A stretch of DNA of 64,000 bases. It comes from Acidobacteriaceae bacterium. GTDB taxonomy: Bacteria > Acidobacteriota > Terriglobia > Terriglobales > Acidobacteriaceae. Below, in pieces: positions 17,588 through 25,710 of the stretch; the first letter of the stretch is position 1, and each line of letters starts with the position of its first letter. The notes below the pieces were generated by a model that saw only the letters and a list, made by a program, of their open reading frames with translations, did not search any database and had not been told where the DNA came from. The translations under genes and the position numbers were made by a program. The stretch lies in NCBI GenBank assembly GCA_003134995.1, contig PLDC01000006.1, forward strand, positions 30,146 through 94,145, read 5' to 3'.

Positions 17588-18940
17588 TTGCCGCGATCTG
17601 GCATCCAATTTGTCGCCGTTATGCTGCTCGCAGCGATCGTGGTCACGAGCGCCCCATCGCAAAATTCTGTCACGCAAAAGGCCGGTTCCTTGAAACCGGA
17701 AGTTGCCGTCGTCAACAGCGTGCGCATCGTGCAGGATCGCGGTGTTCCAGCTCTCGAAATTGTCTCGACTCGCCCCATCGTTCCAACGATTCGGATGCTG
17801 GATTCCCCTCCGCGCCTGGTCGTCGACATTTCCAACGCGCGCTCAGGACTCAATCGCAAGCGGATTAGCGTGCTCCAGGAAAATATTCTGACCATCCGCG
17901 CGGAACAATACCAGATTGAACCTCCCATCATGAGGATTGTGCTGGACCTCCTGGTGCCCTACGGATACTCTTGGGATGCCGCCGGCAATCGCCTCATGGT
18001 GCGGCTCAATCCCCCCGAAGATCCCAATGCGGCGAACAAAAAGTCGCCGCAGCCGGCGCAATCAATCTCGCTATCACCCGCGGCCGCGGTTGTGCCCGTA
18101 ACCGGCGGAGTCGGCGAAGTGATCTCAGCCGATAAACGCTTCGCGGCCGGATCCTCACTGACAGCAGGCAGCGATACCACGGTGCTGGCATTGTCGAGAG
18201 GAGGCGAGGTTCGCGTTTGCCCCGGAACAACAGTTTCAGTAACGCCTTCGAAGAGTTCGAAAGACCTGATGCTGGGCATGAGCACCGGCGCACTCGAGAC
18301 TCATTACAGGCTCGATGCCGCAGCCGACACCGTGCTTACTCCCGACTTCCGCATCCTGTTCGCCGGCCCGGGAGAATTTCACTTCGCCGTCAGCACAGAC
18401 TCTCGCGGCAACACCTGCGTGCGAGGACTCCAAGGCAACAATTCTTCTGCGATCGTTGCCGAGCTGATGGGAAGCCGCGTCTATCAGGTCAAACCGAACG
18501 AACAGGCGGTATTTCATTTAGGCAGGATCGACAAGGTCGACACCGACGTTCCGCTCGAGTGTGGATGTCCGCCGCCAGTTCCCGTAATGCGAACCGAGGC
18601 GACTCCAGCCGCGGAGATTCCGAATTCCAGCCCGCCCGCGAATTCGAACCTGGCGCAACTCTCGAACGGACCCGAAACCCGCGCCCTGCCGCCTTCGCAA
18701 CCGGGTGAGGTTCACGTCCAGGTCGATGCACCATTCATTTTCGAAGGCAAAAAACGTCCCACGGCGGCGCCCGTAGACGAGGCTGCGGCGCTGCCAGTCA
18801 TAACCACGGAAGCGAGGCCAGTGCAACTGAATCCGCAGGTGCAACCGCCGCCTGCCCCAGCCCCCGCCAAGCAGCCCGAACCCGAGCACCACCGAGTCCT
18901 GCACCGGATCGGAAGATTCTTCACCGCAATCTTCCACTAG
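17588..18940 (+). CDS. AMIN domain protein with FecR-like region
   Basis: The protein has 450 residues. A TTG start is supported by an AGGGG site 9 bp upstream and yields a signal peptide ([20 protein letters not shown]). An AMIN-like domain follows (about 38-140: [13 protein letters not shown]), typical of periplasmic proteins that bind peptidoglycan or pilus secretins. A FecR-like beta-rich region (about 175-320: [17 protein letters not shown]) comes next, then a long Pro/Ala-rich C-terminal linker. It is probably a periplasmic envelope protein. No pilus genes are adjacent apart from the PilZ gene. Confidence 0.75.
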   Translation: MPRSGIQFVAVMLLAAIVVTSAPSQNSVTQKAGSLKPEVAVVNSVRIVQDRGVPALEIVSTRPIVPTIRMLDSPPRLVVDISNARSGLNRKRISVLQENILTIRAEQYQIEPPIMRIVLDLLVPYGYSWDAAGNRLMVRLNPPEDPNAANKKSPQPAQSISLSPAAAVVPVTGGVGEVISADKRFAAGSSLTAGSDTTVLALSRGGEVRVCPGTTVSVTPSKSSKDLMLGMSTGALETHYRLDAAADTVLTPDFRILFAGPGEFHFAVSTDSRGNTCVRGLQGNNSSAIVAELMGSRVYQVKPNEQAVFHLGRIDKVDTDVPLECGCPPPVPVMRTEATPAAEIPNSSPPANSNLAQLSNGPETRALPPSQPGEVHVQVDAPFIFEGKKRPTAAPVDEAAALPVITTEARPVQLNPQVQPPPAPAPAKQPEPEHHRVLHRIGRFFTAIFH

Positions 18941-18964
18941 AAAATCATCGCTAGAAAAATCATT

Positions 18965-19062
18965 AGCCACGGATCCACACGGATTCGAACGGATAAACCA
19001 AAATAGGGTAAACCAAACACCCCGCCCGCCTTATCCGTGCAGATCCGTGAAAATCCGCGGCC
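18965..19062. repeat. Long imperfect inverted repeat (ATCCGTG/CACGGAT family)
   Basis: The arm at 18965-18996 pairs with 19031-19062 at 24 of 32 positions; each arm itself holds CACGGAT-type units spaced about 10 bp. It lies between the 3' ends of the AMIN and YtxH genes, which converge, and could act as a bidirectional terminator. Confidence 0.75.
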
Positions 19063-19079
19063 AAGTGGGTTTGACCCAA

Positions 19080-19109
19080 GCCCCTAATCCCTAATCCCTA
19101 GCCCCTAAC
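19080..19109. repeat. CCCCTAATCCCTAGCCCC repeat copy
   Basis: Same word as the array at 8286-8455 (C-rich strand), here next to the stop of the YtxH gene. Confidence 0.7.
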
Positions 19110-19424
19110 TCACCCGCGATTAATAACCCGCCGCAGAGGTTCCACTTTCTCGCGCAGATCGTCCGCCATCTCGGCGCCGCGCTCGGCCACATCGCGCACG
19201 CGTTCCTTCACGTCGCGAACTCGATCTTTCGCTTCTTCCGTCCAATCCTGCACGGTGTCTCGGGCGTCTTCATAACCGCGTTTCAGGTCGCGGCGAAATT
19301 GCTTGCCGGTCTTCGGAGCCAGCGCCAGCGCCGTCAACGCTCCAGCCCCAAGCCCAATCAGAAAGAAAGTGACCGCAGTCCCAATGGTGCTTCCTTCAGA
19401 AGATTCATAACGTCCAAAGCTCAT
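19110..19424 (-). CDS. YtxH-like membrane-anchored protein
   Basis: The protein has 104 residues: one N-terminal membrane segment (GTAVTFFLIGLGAGALTALALA), the KTGKQFRRDLKRGYED motif, then a long amphipathic helix with repeated VRDVKERVRDVAERG units. This is the YtxH/gas-vesicle-like family of small stress-linked envelope proteins. It stands alone. Confidence 0.8.
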   Translation of the reverse strand: MSFGRYESSEGSTIGTAVTFFLIGLGAGALTALALAPKTGKQFRRDLKRGYEDARDTVQDWTEEAKDRVRDVKERVRDVAERGAEMADDLREKVEPLRRVINRG

Positions 19425-19741
19425 AATTGTTGCCTCGTTTCTACGTAGAAAAAATGCCGGGCAATCTCCGCGCCGGCTGCGATCTCTCGCCAGTCTTCAA
19501 TTCTAGTCCTCCGCAAGGGCGGTGGCGAATGAACCCCGCGACAACGAATGTGGTTCCGTTACGATGAGTGTAGCTTCGGGAAGGTTTCCTTTCTCGACGA
19601 CCTAAGTGTAAAATGACTTTTCGGCCTTTGTGCGGCGGAAAATGTGGACCTGCCCGCCCTTCGGCGCGCTTCGCTTGCTCAGGGCAGGCTCTTCCGCCAG
19701 CTCAGCAAACGCACTCATTTGCAAGGAGATTGTTTTAAGCG
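19425..19741. other. Intergenic region upstream of efp
   Basis: It contains no convincing gene. At about 19650-19690 there is a GC-rich segment with TGCCCGCCCTTCGGCGCG and CAGGGCA that can fold back on itself, and an AAGGAGA ribosome site at 19721-19727 that serves efp. Confidence 0.5.
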
Positions 19742-20302
19742 ATGTCGATCCCTGCCACCCAAATGCGTCCCGGCATGATCATCAAGCACAACAATGATCT
19801 GCACTCTGTTTTCAGCGTCGAGCACCGCACGCCCGGCAACCTGCGCGCCTTCATCCAGGCCAAGCTGCGCAACCTCCGCACCGGAGCCATGTTCGAGCAC
19901 CGTTTCCGCTCGCCCGACCCCATCGAAAAGGTGAACGTCGACGAAGTCGACATGCAGTTCCTCTACGCCGACGGCGACAACTACTATTTCATGGATACCT
20001 CGAATTACGAACAGACGCATCTCACCAAGGACGTTCTCGGCGGCGCCGTCGATTACTTGATCGAGAATCTGGAAATCAAAGTCGAATTCTTCGATGGCAA
20101 AGCCGTAGGCATCGAACTGCCGCAGACCGTAATCCTTACCGTGGTCGAAACCGAACCTGGACTGAAAAGCGCAACCGCCTCCAGCGTCACCAAAGCCGCC
20201 AAGACCGAAACCGGCCTGGTCGTGCACGTGCCGCCCTTCATCAACGAAGGCGAGAAGATCAAAGTCGACACCGCCGAAGGCGTCTACCTCTCTCGCGCGT
20301 AA
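19742..20302 (+). CDS. efp: Elongation factor P
   Basis: The 186-residue protein has the three-domain EF-P fold and rescues ribosomes stalled at polyproline stretches. Conserved parts are MRPGMIIKHNNDLHSV, KLRNLRTGAMFEHRF and the C-terminal VPPFINEGEKIKVDT. At the tip of the domain I loop, where most EF-Ps have a modified Lys (PGKG) or Arg, this one has Asn (TPGNLRAF). It therefore lacks the target of EpmA/B, EarP or YmfI-type modification. An Arg lies two residues further on. No modification-enzyme gene is adjacent. Confidence 0.95.
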   Translation: MSIPATQMRPGMIIKHNNDLHSVFSVEHRTPGNLRAFIQAKLRNLRTGAMFEHRFRSPDPIEKVNVDEVDMQFLYADGDNYYFMDTSNYEQTHLTKDVLGGAVDYLIENLEIKVEFFDGKAVGIELPQTVILTVVETEPGLKSATASSVTKAAKTETGLVVHVPPFINEGEKIKVDTAEGVYLSRA

Positions 20303-20330
20303 ACCGTTGCGCGCGTAACATTCAATTTGT

Positions 20331-20540
20331 CATCCTGAGCGTAGCCAGTACCCCTACTCTGTCATCCTGAGCGTAGTGAGTACCTCGCAAAGCGAGGTAC
20401 TCACGGAGTCGAAGGATCCCTAGCAGCACTGCGCGACCACCGAGGCCGCAAGGGATTCTCCCTGGGCTCTTTGCTCGGGAAGGGCACGAGTTCCACTCGT
20501 GCCGTAAGGCAGTCGAAACGGATGCGGCTTTCAGCCGCTG
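20331..20540. repeat. Composite REP-like element (CATCCTGAGCG family) with hairpins
   Basis: CATCCTGAGCGTAG occurs at 20331 and 20363. A perfect 13-bp hairpin, GTGAGTACCTCGC-AAA-GCGAGGTACTCAC, spans 20376-20404. Further perfect hairpins lie at 20483-20503 (GGCACGAG) and 20524-20538 (GCGGCT). Related pieces recur at 28550-28600, 50424-50437 and 57165-57245. It may also stop transcription from efp, though no T run follows. Confidence 0.8.
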
Positions 20541-20589
20541 AGGTTCGCTCTTTTCTGTAACAGCTGGGCAGCCCCCTTCCCTAATCGAC

Positions 20590-20617
20590 TTGTACAATTG
20601 TACAGCTCTGATATAAT
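20590..20617 (+). promoter_or_regulatory. PIN/Phd module promoter and palindromic operator
   Basis: TGTACAATTGTACA (20591-20604) is a perfect 14-bp palindrome overlapping a -35-like TTGTAC (20590-20595). TATAAT (20612-20617) follows at 16 bp. The predicted transcript start (about 20624) coincides with a GTG codon at 20625, so the transcript looks leaderless. Confidence 0.7.
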
Positions 20618-20624
20618 GGTGGTC

Positions 20625-21026
20625 GTGGAAATAGTGATCGACACATCGGCAATTCTCGCTGTCATCGCCGAGCAACCGGAAAAGGCTGACCTGGTCACGC
20701 TGACACGTGGAGCGATCCTGGTCGCTCCGGCCTCAGTCCATTGGGAAATAGGGAACGCGATGTCGGCCATGTTCAAACGAAAGGCAATCGGCATCAAAGA
20801 TGCGCTTCAGCTGTTGGAGGCCTATGCTGCGATCCCGATTCGCATGGCCGAGGTAGGGTTGAAGCAGGCCGTGGAATTGTCGGCGAAATTGAATGTATAC
20901 GCCTACGATGCCTACATACTGGCCTGTGCCATCAACGAACGAGCTCCGCTCCTCACGCTGGATGGCGGATTGAGAGAGCGAGCGCGCGAATTGAAACTGG
21001 ATGTGCTGGAGGCCAAAAGCCGATGA
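20625..21026 (+). CDS. PIN domain toxin (VapC-like)
   Basis: The protein has 133 residues from the GTG at 20625; an in-frame ATG at 20616 overlaps the -10 box and is less likely to be in the mRNA. PIN acidic residues are visible: VIDTSAILAVI, the Glu in SVHWEIGNAM, and Asp in YAYDAYILACA and LTLDGGL. It should be a ribonuclease. The toxin gene comes first and overlaps the antitoxin gene by 4 bp (ATGA). Confidence 0.9.
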   Translation: MEIVIDTSAILAVIAEQPEKADLVTLTRGAILVAPASVHWEIGNAMSAMFKRKAIGIKDALQLLEAYAAIPIRMAEVGLKQAVELSAKLNVYAYDAYILACAINERAPLLTLDGGLRERARELKLDVLEAKSR

Positions 21027-21247
21027 AGTCCTACAGTTATTCTGAGGCGCGAGGAAATTTTGCGACCGTGCTCGACGAAGCCGAGCGGGACGGAGCCGTG
21101 GAAATTCGCCGCCGTGATGGTACCGTCTTCCGCATCCTGCCTCTGCGAACTTCCGCCGCGTCACCGCTCGATGTGAAAGGTGTAAAGGTGAAAGTGTCGG
21201 CTGGCGATCTAGTGGCCATCGTGCGCGAGGGCCGCCAGCGCGGATAG
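21023..21247 (+). CDS. Phd/YefM-type antitoxin
   Basis: The protein has 74 residues. MKSYSYSEARGNFATVLDEA is the Phd/YefM N-terminal DNA-binding and dimer fold, and VEIRRRDGTVFRILPL is the adjoining beta-strand. It overlaps the toxin stop codon by ATGA, implying coupled translation. It should neutralise the PIN toxin and repress at the palindrome at 20591. Phd-type antitoxins paired with PIN toxins are common. Confidence 0.88.
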   Translation: MKSYSYSEARGNFATVLDEAERDGAVEIRRRDGTVFRILPLRTSAASPLDVKGVKVKVSAGDLVAIVREGRQRG

Positions 21248-21389
21248 ATCCGTTGTCGATCTTTAGAATATTGAACGTCCCGTCCGTCTCCGAATTTTCC
21301 AAGGTTGCAGGCGGGAATCATGCTTCGCAACAGAAAAGCCGCCTCGCTGGGCGGCCTGGTTCGGATTATTTTAGATTTATCGAGATGCG

Positions 21390-22765
21390 TCAGGGCACGA
21401 CGCGAAACGGAGCGTTGCTTGAAAGAGTCCCGCCAGACGTCGTCACCGTGATTGTTCCCGTTAGTGCGCCAGCGGGTACCACCGTTCTTATTTCTGAATT
21501 CGATAAAACCGCGAATGTCGCGGCGACTCCGCCAAAGCTGACGCCAGTTGCATTTCTTAAATCATTTCCCAGGATGATGACGCCCGCACCCACTCTGCCG
21601 AAGGTGGGCTCGGTTTCAATGAATGCAGGCAGCCCGAGGGACAAGCTGAAGAGCGTACCATCGTCTTCCGCTCCGCCCAGGTAGGTTTGCCCATAAATGA
21701 CGCCATTCGTGGCCTGCATCAGCCCATCTTGAACGCTTTCGTCGCCCGCGGGCAGGCTGTACACCGTCGTCACGGTGTAGGCGCTGGTCATCTCATAAAC
21801 CGTGCCACCATTATTGGCTCCGCCAATATAGGCCGTTCCGTAGAAATTTCCGTCACTGCCTTGCAAGACTCCACCCTCGGGATTCTCTCCGCTGGCACCG
21901 TTGAAACTGTACAAACTTTTGAAAACTCCGGCGGAGTTGATTTTGAAAATCGTGCCGGCTCGGTGGTATCCGCCATAGAATGTTGTGCCATAGAAGTCTC
22001 CATCGTTCGCCTGCATCAGGCCCGCCTGGGGATACTGGCCGTCCGTGACATCGAAGCTATGCAGCGAGGTCAGCACGCCCCCGGGGGTGATTTTGAAAAC
22101 TGTTCCGTCGTTGTTGGTCCCGCCGCCATCGGTTGTCCCATAAAAATTCCCATCTGTACCCTGCACCACGCCCACGGGCTATAGCCATCCGAGCCGTCAA
22201 AATTGTGAAGCGTTGTCAGTGTGCCACTGGGTGTAATTTTAAAGACCGTCCCATCGCCAGCGTTGCCGCCGCTCTGCGTGGTTCCGTAAAAATCTCCATC
22301 AGAGCCCAAAACCAATGCGCCGAAGGGACCGTTCCCGTCCGTATTGTCGAAGCTGTGGAGAGTGCTCAGAACACCTCCCATGGTGATTTTGAAGATTGTG
22401 CCAAGGGCATTGGACCCGCCTTGCGACGTTGTGCCGTAGAAGTCTCCGTCAATCGCTTGCACCAGACCGCCTTCGGGATACTCGCCGTCGGCGCAATGGG
22501 GCTGGGAGCAGAACGTGTAGAGGGCTGTCAAAGTACCTGATGGCGTGATTCTGAAAACCGTGCCCCCGCTAACTTCTACCTGTCCTTCGGTTGTGCCGTA
22601 GAAGTTTCCGTCCGTTGCCTGGATCAGCGCCGATCGCGGTTCCGCGCCATTTGCGCCGTTGTAATTCACCAGAGTCGTAAAGGTTTGCGCGGGCGAAATG
22701 GCAGCCGCGGCGAAAAGGAAAAAAACGCTGACGCAAGTCATTCTTAGCGAGTGAGGTTTTTTCAT
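21390..22765 (-). pseudogene. GloVer (TIGR03803) seven-repeat protein, frameshifted
   Basis: Two overlapping frames give one protein. The upstream part (22765 to about 22180) has a signal peptide (MKKPHSLRMTCVSVFFLFAA) and three GNFYGTT-type repeats. The downstream part (about 22180 to 21390) has four more repeats and then an IPT/TIG-like domain (EPTFGRVGAGVIILGND and onward). The frame breaks near 22180 in the codons for GYSP, where one base is missing or two are extra. Joining the frames gives seven repeats, as in the other four GloVer genes here. It may be a real pseudogene or a sequencing error. The start at 22765 has a GGAGAT site. Confidence 0.8.
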
Positions 22766-23192
22766 AAGATCTCCTTTGGATCTTTCGACTGGCGCCGAAG
22801 AAACTGTCGAAGCCACGGTGCTCACTGGGCTCGGCGAGGGAGCGAAATCCGAGCAAAAAGCCGCGAGTCTCGCGATCGTTTCAGATAAGCAGCGGGGGAG
22901 ATGAATGGAAACGAGCGCCGATTATCGGTTGCCGCCCGAGAGTCTGTCAATGATGAAAGATTTTGCGAACCTGCCCTAGCCCTACTTGGGGGCTGGGCGG
23001 GTTGGACCAGGGGAAGTCCTTCGCTAGTGCTGGCCGCCTTGAAACAAACCTTCGCCCATCGCCTGCTGCGCGAACTCCGCGCACCTCGACGCTCCCTAAC
23101 TTTTCCACAGCCCCCTTGTGACATCTGACCTCGGGAGTAAGTATCTGTTGAAACACCGTCTGATAAGTCGCGTATTGAACCGAGCGAGTGGA
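22766..23192. other. Intergenic region at the edge of the accessory segment
   Basis: Only short, unconvincing frames are present (for example 22901-23128). No RNA gene or repeat was recognised. Confidence 0.4.
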
Positions 23193-23318
23193 TTATCGCG
23201 TCGGTTTGATCTTGAGGAGTTTGGCGATAGCCTCTTGTGGGTCGCCTTTAATGATCAGTCTCTCCTCTTGGGGGCCGGGTTTATCCTTCCGGCGCTTCGT
23301 CTTTGGCTTCTTTGGCAT
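23193..23318 (-). CDS. Small basic protein, 41 residues
   Basis: The ATG at 23318 opens a 41-codon frame beginning MPKKPKTKRRKDKPGPQEER and ending LLKIKPTR. It has a very basic N-terminus and a short helix (GDPQEAIAKLLK). It lies 40 bp downstream of the tRNA gene on the same strand. The residue pattern looks like real protein rather than noise, but no family or function is known to me. Confidence 0.45.
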   Translation of the reverse strand: MPKKPKTKRRKDKPGPQEERLIIKGDPQEAIAKLLKIKPTR

Positions 23319-23358
23319 TTTGAATTAGTATCATACCAGTACCTTTCCGGGGAAAAGC

Positions 23359-23447
23359 TGGTGCCTCGGATGGGGTTCGGACCCATAAGCCACGCGAATG
23401 GCACGCGGGTGCAAGCCGCGTCTGTATGCCAGTTCCAGCACCGAGGC
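23359..23447 (-). tRNA. Class II (Leu-type) tRNA with anticodon UGC
   Basis: This 89-nt gene folds into a full cloverleaf with encoded CCA. Acceptor: GCCTCGG with CCGAGGC (7 bp, perfect). D arm: CTG/CAG with GGAACTGGCATA, close to the bacterial tRNA-Leu consensus. Anticodon arm: CGCGG-CTTGCAC-CCGCG, with T33, anticodon TGC and A37. Long variable arm: GCCA-TTCGCG-TGGC. T arm: ATGGG-TCCGAAC-CCCAT. The anticodon predicts Ala, but pair 3-70 is C-G, not the G-U needed by AlaRS, and class II shape plus A73 point to LeuRS. One loop deviation is seen (position 55 is C). Confidence 0.85.
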
Positions 23448-23588
23448 ACTAACAAAGCGCTAATCGCAGGGGCGGTGATGCCGCCTAAGACCTCTCCCGT
23501 CCCTGCTTTGTTCGGGCCGATCAGTGCGGCCCCGCAACCCTCCTCACTTTCAGTTCTCCGACAAAACTCATGCAATAGACCATTGTCG

Positions 23589-24278
23589 TTACCCCTTTTT
23601 TGGTTTCTTTGCGGATTGCTGTGCTATCACTTCATCCACCACCATCAATTGTTGAGCGGCCCGTATAGCGGCCTGTCGATCAGCCTCTACGCTAGCTCGG
23701 TGCACTTCGGCTATTCGTTGCGCGGTGATCAAGCCTTCTCCCGTCTCCGCCATGAAACTCGGGTATTCCTCAGCCAAGGCTTGCTCTATGGGCGAAATCC
23801 ACTTGTAACCGATGATCGGGCCCTCATCATTCACAACTGGCTCAGCCTCGCCTTGCGCCACAAGCCGCTTGAGGCAGTTATGAATGGGCACGAGGGGCTG
23901 CGCGTACCTGCCGAAATCGAATCCGAGGTTTATCAGTCCGTCGCGGACATCTGGGGCAGAGACAGGTTTGTCACCCCGCTGTCTGAGGCACAGGCGCACG
24001 GCATCCGTGAATTTGATTCTTTGCCGTCCGGCTGCTCCATCTACAAAAGCGGATACTTCTACGTCTTCCGGGTCGTCGTGTTCGCTTTCAGCGACAGCCA
24101 TAACACCATCTATGGCGCGCTTCCACTTGAGAATCTGCGCGTCAATATCAGCCCGTTTTTTCCCATAGTCTTTGTCGAGGTCTGCGCGGGCAGTCGTGAC
24201 CTCGCTCAATTTCTTGTGGGCTTCGTTCAGGAACGCTTGTGCTGGGTCGTCAAATTCCATTTCTGAGGTATACCGCAT
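23589..24278 (-). CDS. Hypothetical protein with coiled coil and winged-helix-like domain
   Basis: The protein has 229 residues. Residues about 10-50 form a charged coiled coil (AFLNEAHKKLSEVTTARADL). The middle (about 85-145: FTDAVRLCLRQRGDKPVSAP and DVRDGLINLGFDF) resembles a winged helix seen in accessory-region proteins. The C-terminal helix is Ala/Gln-rich with a basic end. It is upstream of the tRNA and the 41-residue gene on the same strand. The start at 24278 shares its CATG with the divergent small gene; 24260 is an alternative. The function is unknown. Confidence 0.6.
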   Translation of the reverse strand: MRYTSEMEFDDPAQAFLNEAHKKLSEVTTARADLDKDYGKKRADIDAQILKWKRAIDGVMAVAESEHDDPEDVEVSAFVDGAAGRQRIKFTDAVRLCLRQRGDKPVSAPDVRDGLINLGFDFGRYAQPLVPIHNCLKRLVAQGEAEPVVNDEGPIIGYKWISPIEQALAEEYPSFMAETGEGLITAQRIAEVHRASVEADRQAAIRAAQQLMVVDEVIAQQSAKKPKKG

Positions 24279-24474
24279 GTCGAGTAAGCGTGTCAAGCCA
24301 GTTAGAAAGTCTAATTCAGGTAAGCCGAAAGGGTGGGAACTTATGCTCGCCAGAGCCGAGGAAGCCCTATACCGGAACCGGTCGCAGAGATCACGGCTTT
24401 TGGCGGCTATTCGCCTGTTTCAGGAGAATATTCGCAGTGGAGAACCGTGGCCTGTGAAAGGGCAGTTTAAGTGA
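24277..24474 (+). CDS. Small hypothetical protein, 65 residues
   Basis: It is basic, with a Lys/Arg/Ser-rich N-terminus followed by a helix (GWELMLARAEEALYRNRSQR) and ending in RSGEPWP. The ATG at 24277 is preceded by a GAGGT-like site at 24265-24269. It diverges from the 229-residue gene with overlapping start codons and precedes the transposase gene by 54 bp. It may belong to the same mobile unit. Confidence 0.5.
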   Translation: MSSKRVKPVRKSNSGKPKGWELMLARAEEALYRNRSQRSRLLAAIRLFQENIRSGEPWPVKGQFK

Positions 24475-24528
24475 AAAACAAGTAAGATTTTTCTTGATAC
24501 TTACTGAAAACTGTGCTACCTTTTGTAC

Positions 24529-25530
24529 ATGAAACGCCAACGATCAGCAGTTCTCGAAGCACTCCGAAACGCGGCGGTTAGCGAACCGTTGTCAGTAGCA
24601 TTTCTTGAGAAACAGCGATGGGCAGATCAGCCAGCATGTCCGCGTTGCTGGAGTGTGGCCGTGTATCAGATGAAGGGACGCGACGGAGAACGCAACAAGG
24701 ATTACCGCTGGCGCTGCCGAGACTGCAAACAGTTCTTCACCGTTCGCACTGGAACGATCTTCGAAGAGACGCGGCTTCCGTTGCGAGTTTGGGTTTACGC
24801 GATATGGAAAGCATGTTCCTCGAAGAAAGGCATTTCTGCGTTGCAGCTTTCACGCGAGATGGAGATTACACACAAGAGCGCGTTGTTTGTTCTTCGTCGC
24901 ATTCGGCATGGTTTGGGCGAAGCGTATCAGCCGAAGATGACGGGCACCGTGGAAGCGGACGAAGTTTACATCGGCGGGAAGCCGCGTTTCAAGTACACCA
25001 CGAAGCCCGGACGCGGCACTTGGAAAACGCCAGTCGTGGGAATAGTCCAACGCGGCGGCGATGTTCGCTTTCAAATGATGGAACGGGTAACGGCTGAAAA
25101 CATCGGGAAGTTTGTTGCAGAGAACGCGGACTTGTCTTGCCGAATAATCACTGACGAATTAAATGTTTATACCAGCGTCGGGAAAGCATTCAAAGGCGGA
25201 CACGAAACAGTCACACATGGCGCGGGAGAATATGTGCGGCTCGGGACCGATGTTCACTCCAACACAATCGAGGGCGTGTTTTCGCTGATTCGTCGCGGAG
25301 TCATGGGAACGTTTCACAGCGTAAGCCGCAAGCACCTGCCGAATTATTTGAACGAATTTCAGTTTCGTTGGAACACTCGGAAGATGAATGACGGGCAGCG
25401 CGTAGCGGCAGCAATCAAACAGATCGACGGGAAGCGATTGAAGTATCGGGAGTCGGTCGAGAATCCGCCATACCTGCCCAAGCCAGTCGAAGCGGTAACG
25501 AATGCCGAGCAAATGGATGCACCATTCTAA
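24529..25530 (+). mobile_element. IS1595-family (ISXO2-like) transposase
   Basis: The protein has 333 residues. It has an N-terminal zinc ribbon (CPRC about residue 37, CRDC about residue 67), a helix-turn-helix region (GISALQLSREMEITHKSAL) and a DDE-type core with VEADEVYIGGK, IITDELNVY and HSNTIEGVFSLIRRG. The C-terminus (LPNYLNEFQFRWNTR) is typical of IS1595. No terminal inverted repeats or target duplications were found by eye, so the element may be decayed. An inverted repeat AGTAAG-N13-CTTACT lies just upstream (about 24483-24507). The segment looks AT-richer than its surroundings. Confidence 0.9.
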
Positions 25531-25710
25531 CTGACATTTGAGGAAGTGACAGAAGCCGCGTAAAATGCAAAAGGCCCGATGCCAGTCGGGTCTCTGCAAC
25601 TTTCAGAACTTTGGGCGCACGCCGCGCAATCCAAGGATACGCGGAGGTACGCTCAGATGCAAGCGGCTGCAGAAGTCCAGAATGTTTCGGCACAGGAAGA
25701 AGCGATAACT

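Noticed and set aside
23118..24266. 382-codon open frame on the plus strand across the tRNA region
   Set aside because: It covers the tRNA gene and lies antisense to the 229-residue gene, and its sequence matches no domain; the minus-strand reading is more protein-like.
24475..25560. Complete IS1595 element with terminal inverted repeats
   Set aside because: I could not find matching ends or a target duplication on either side of the transposase gene.
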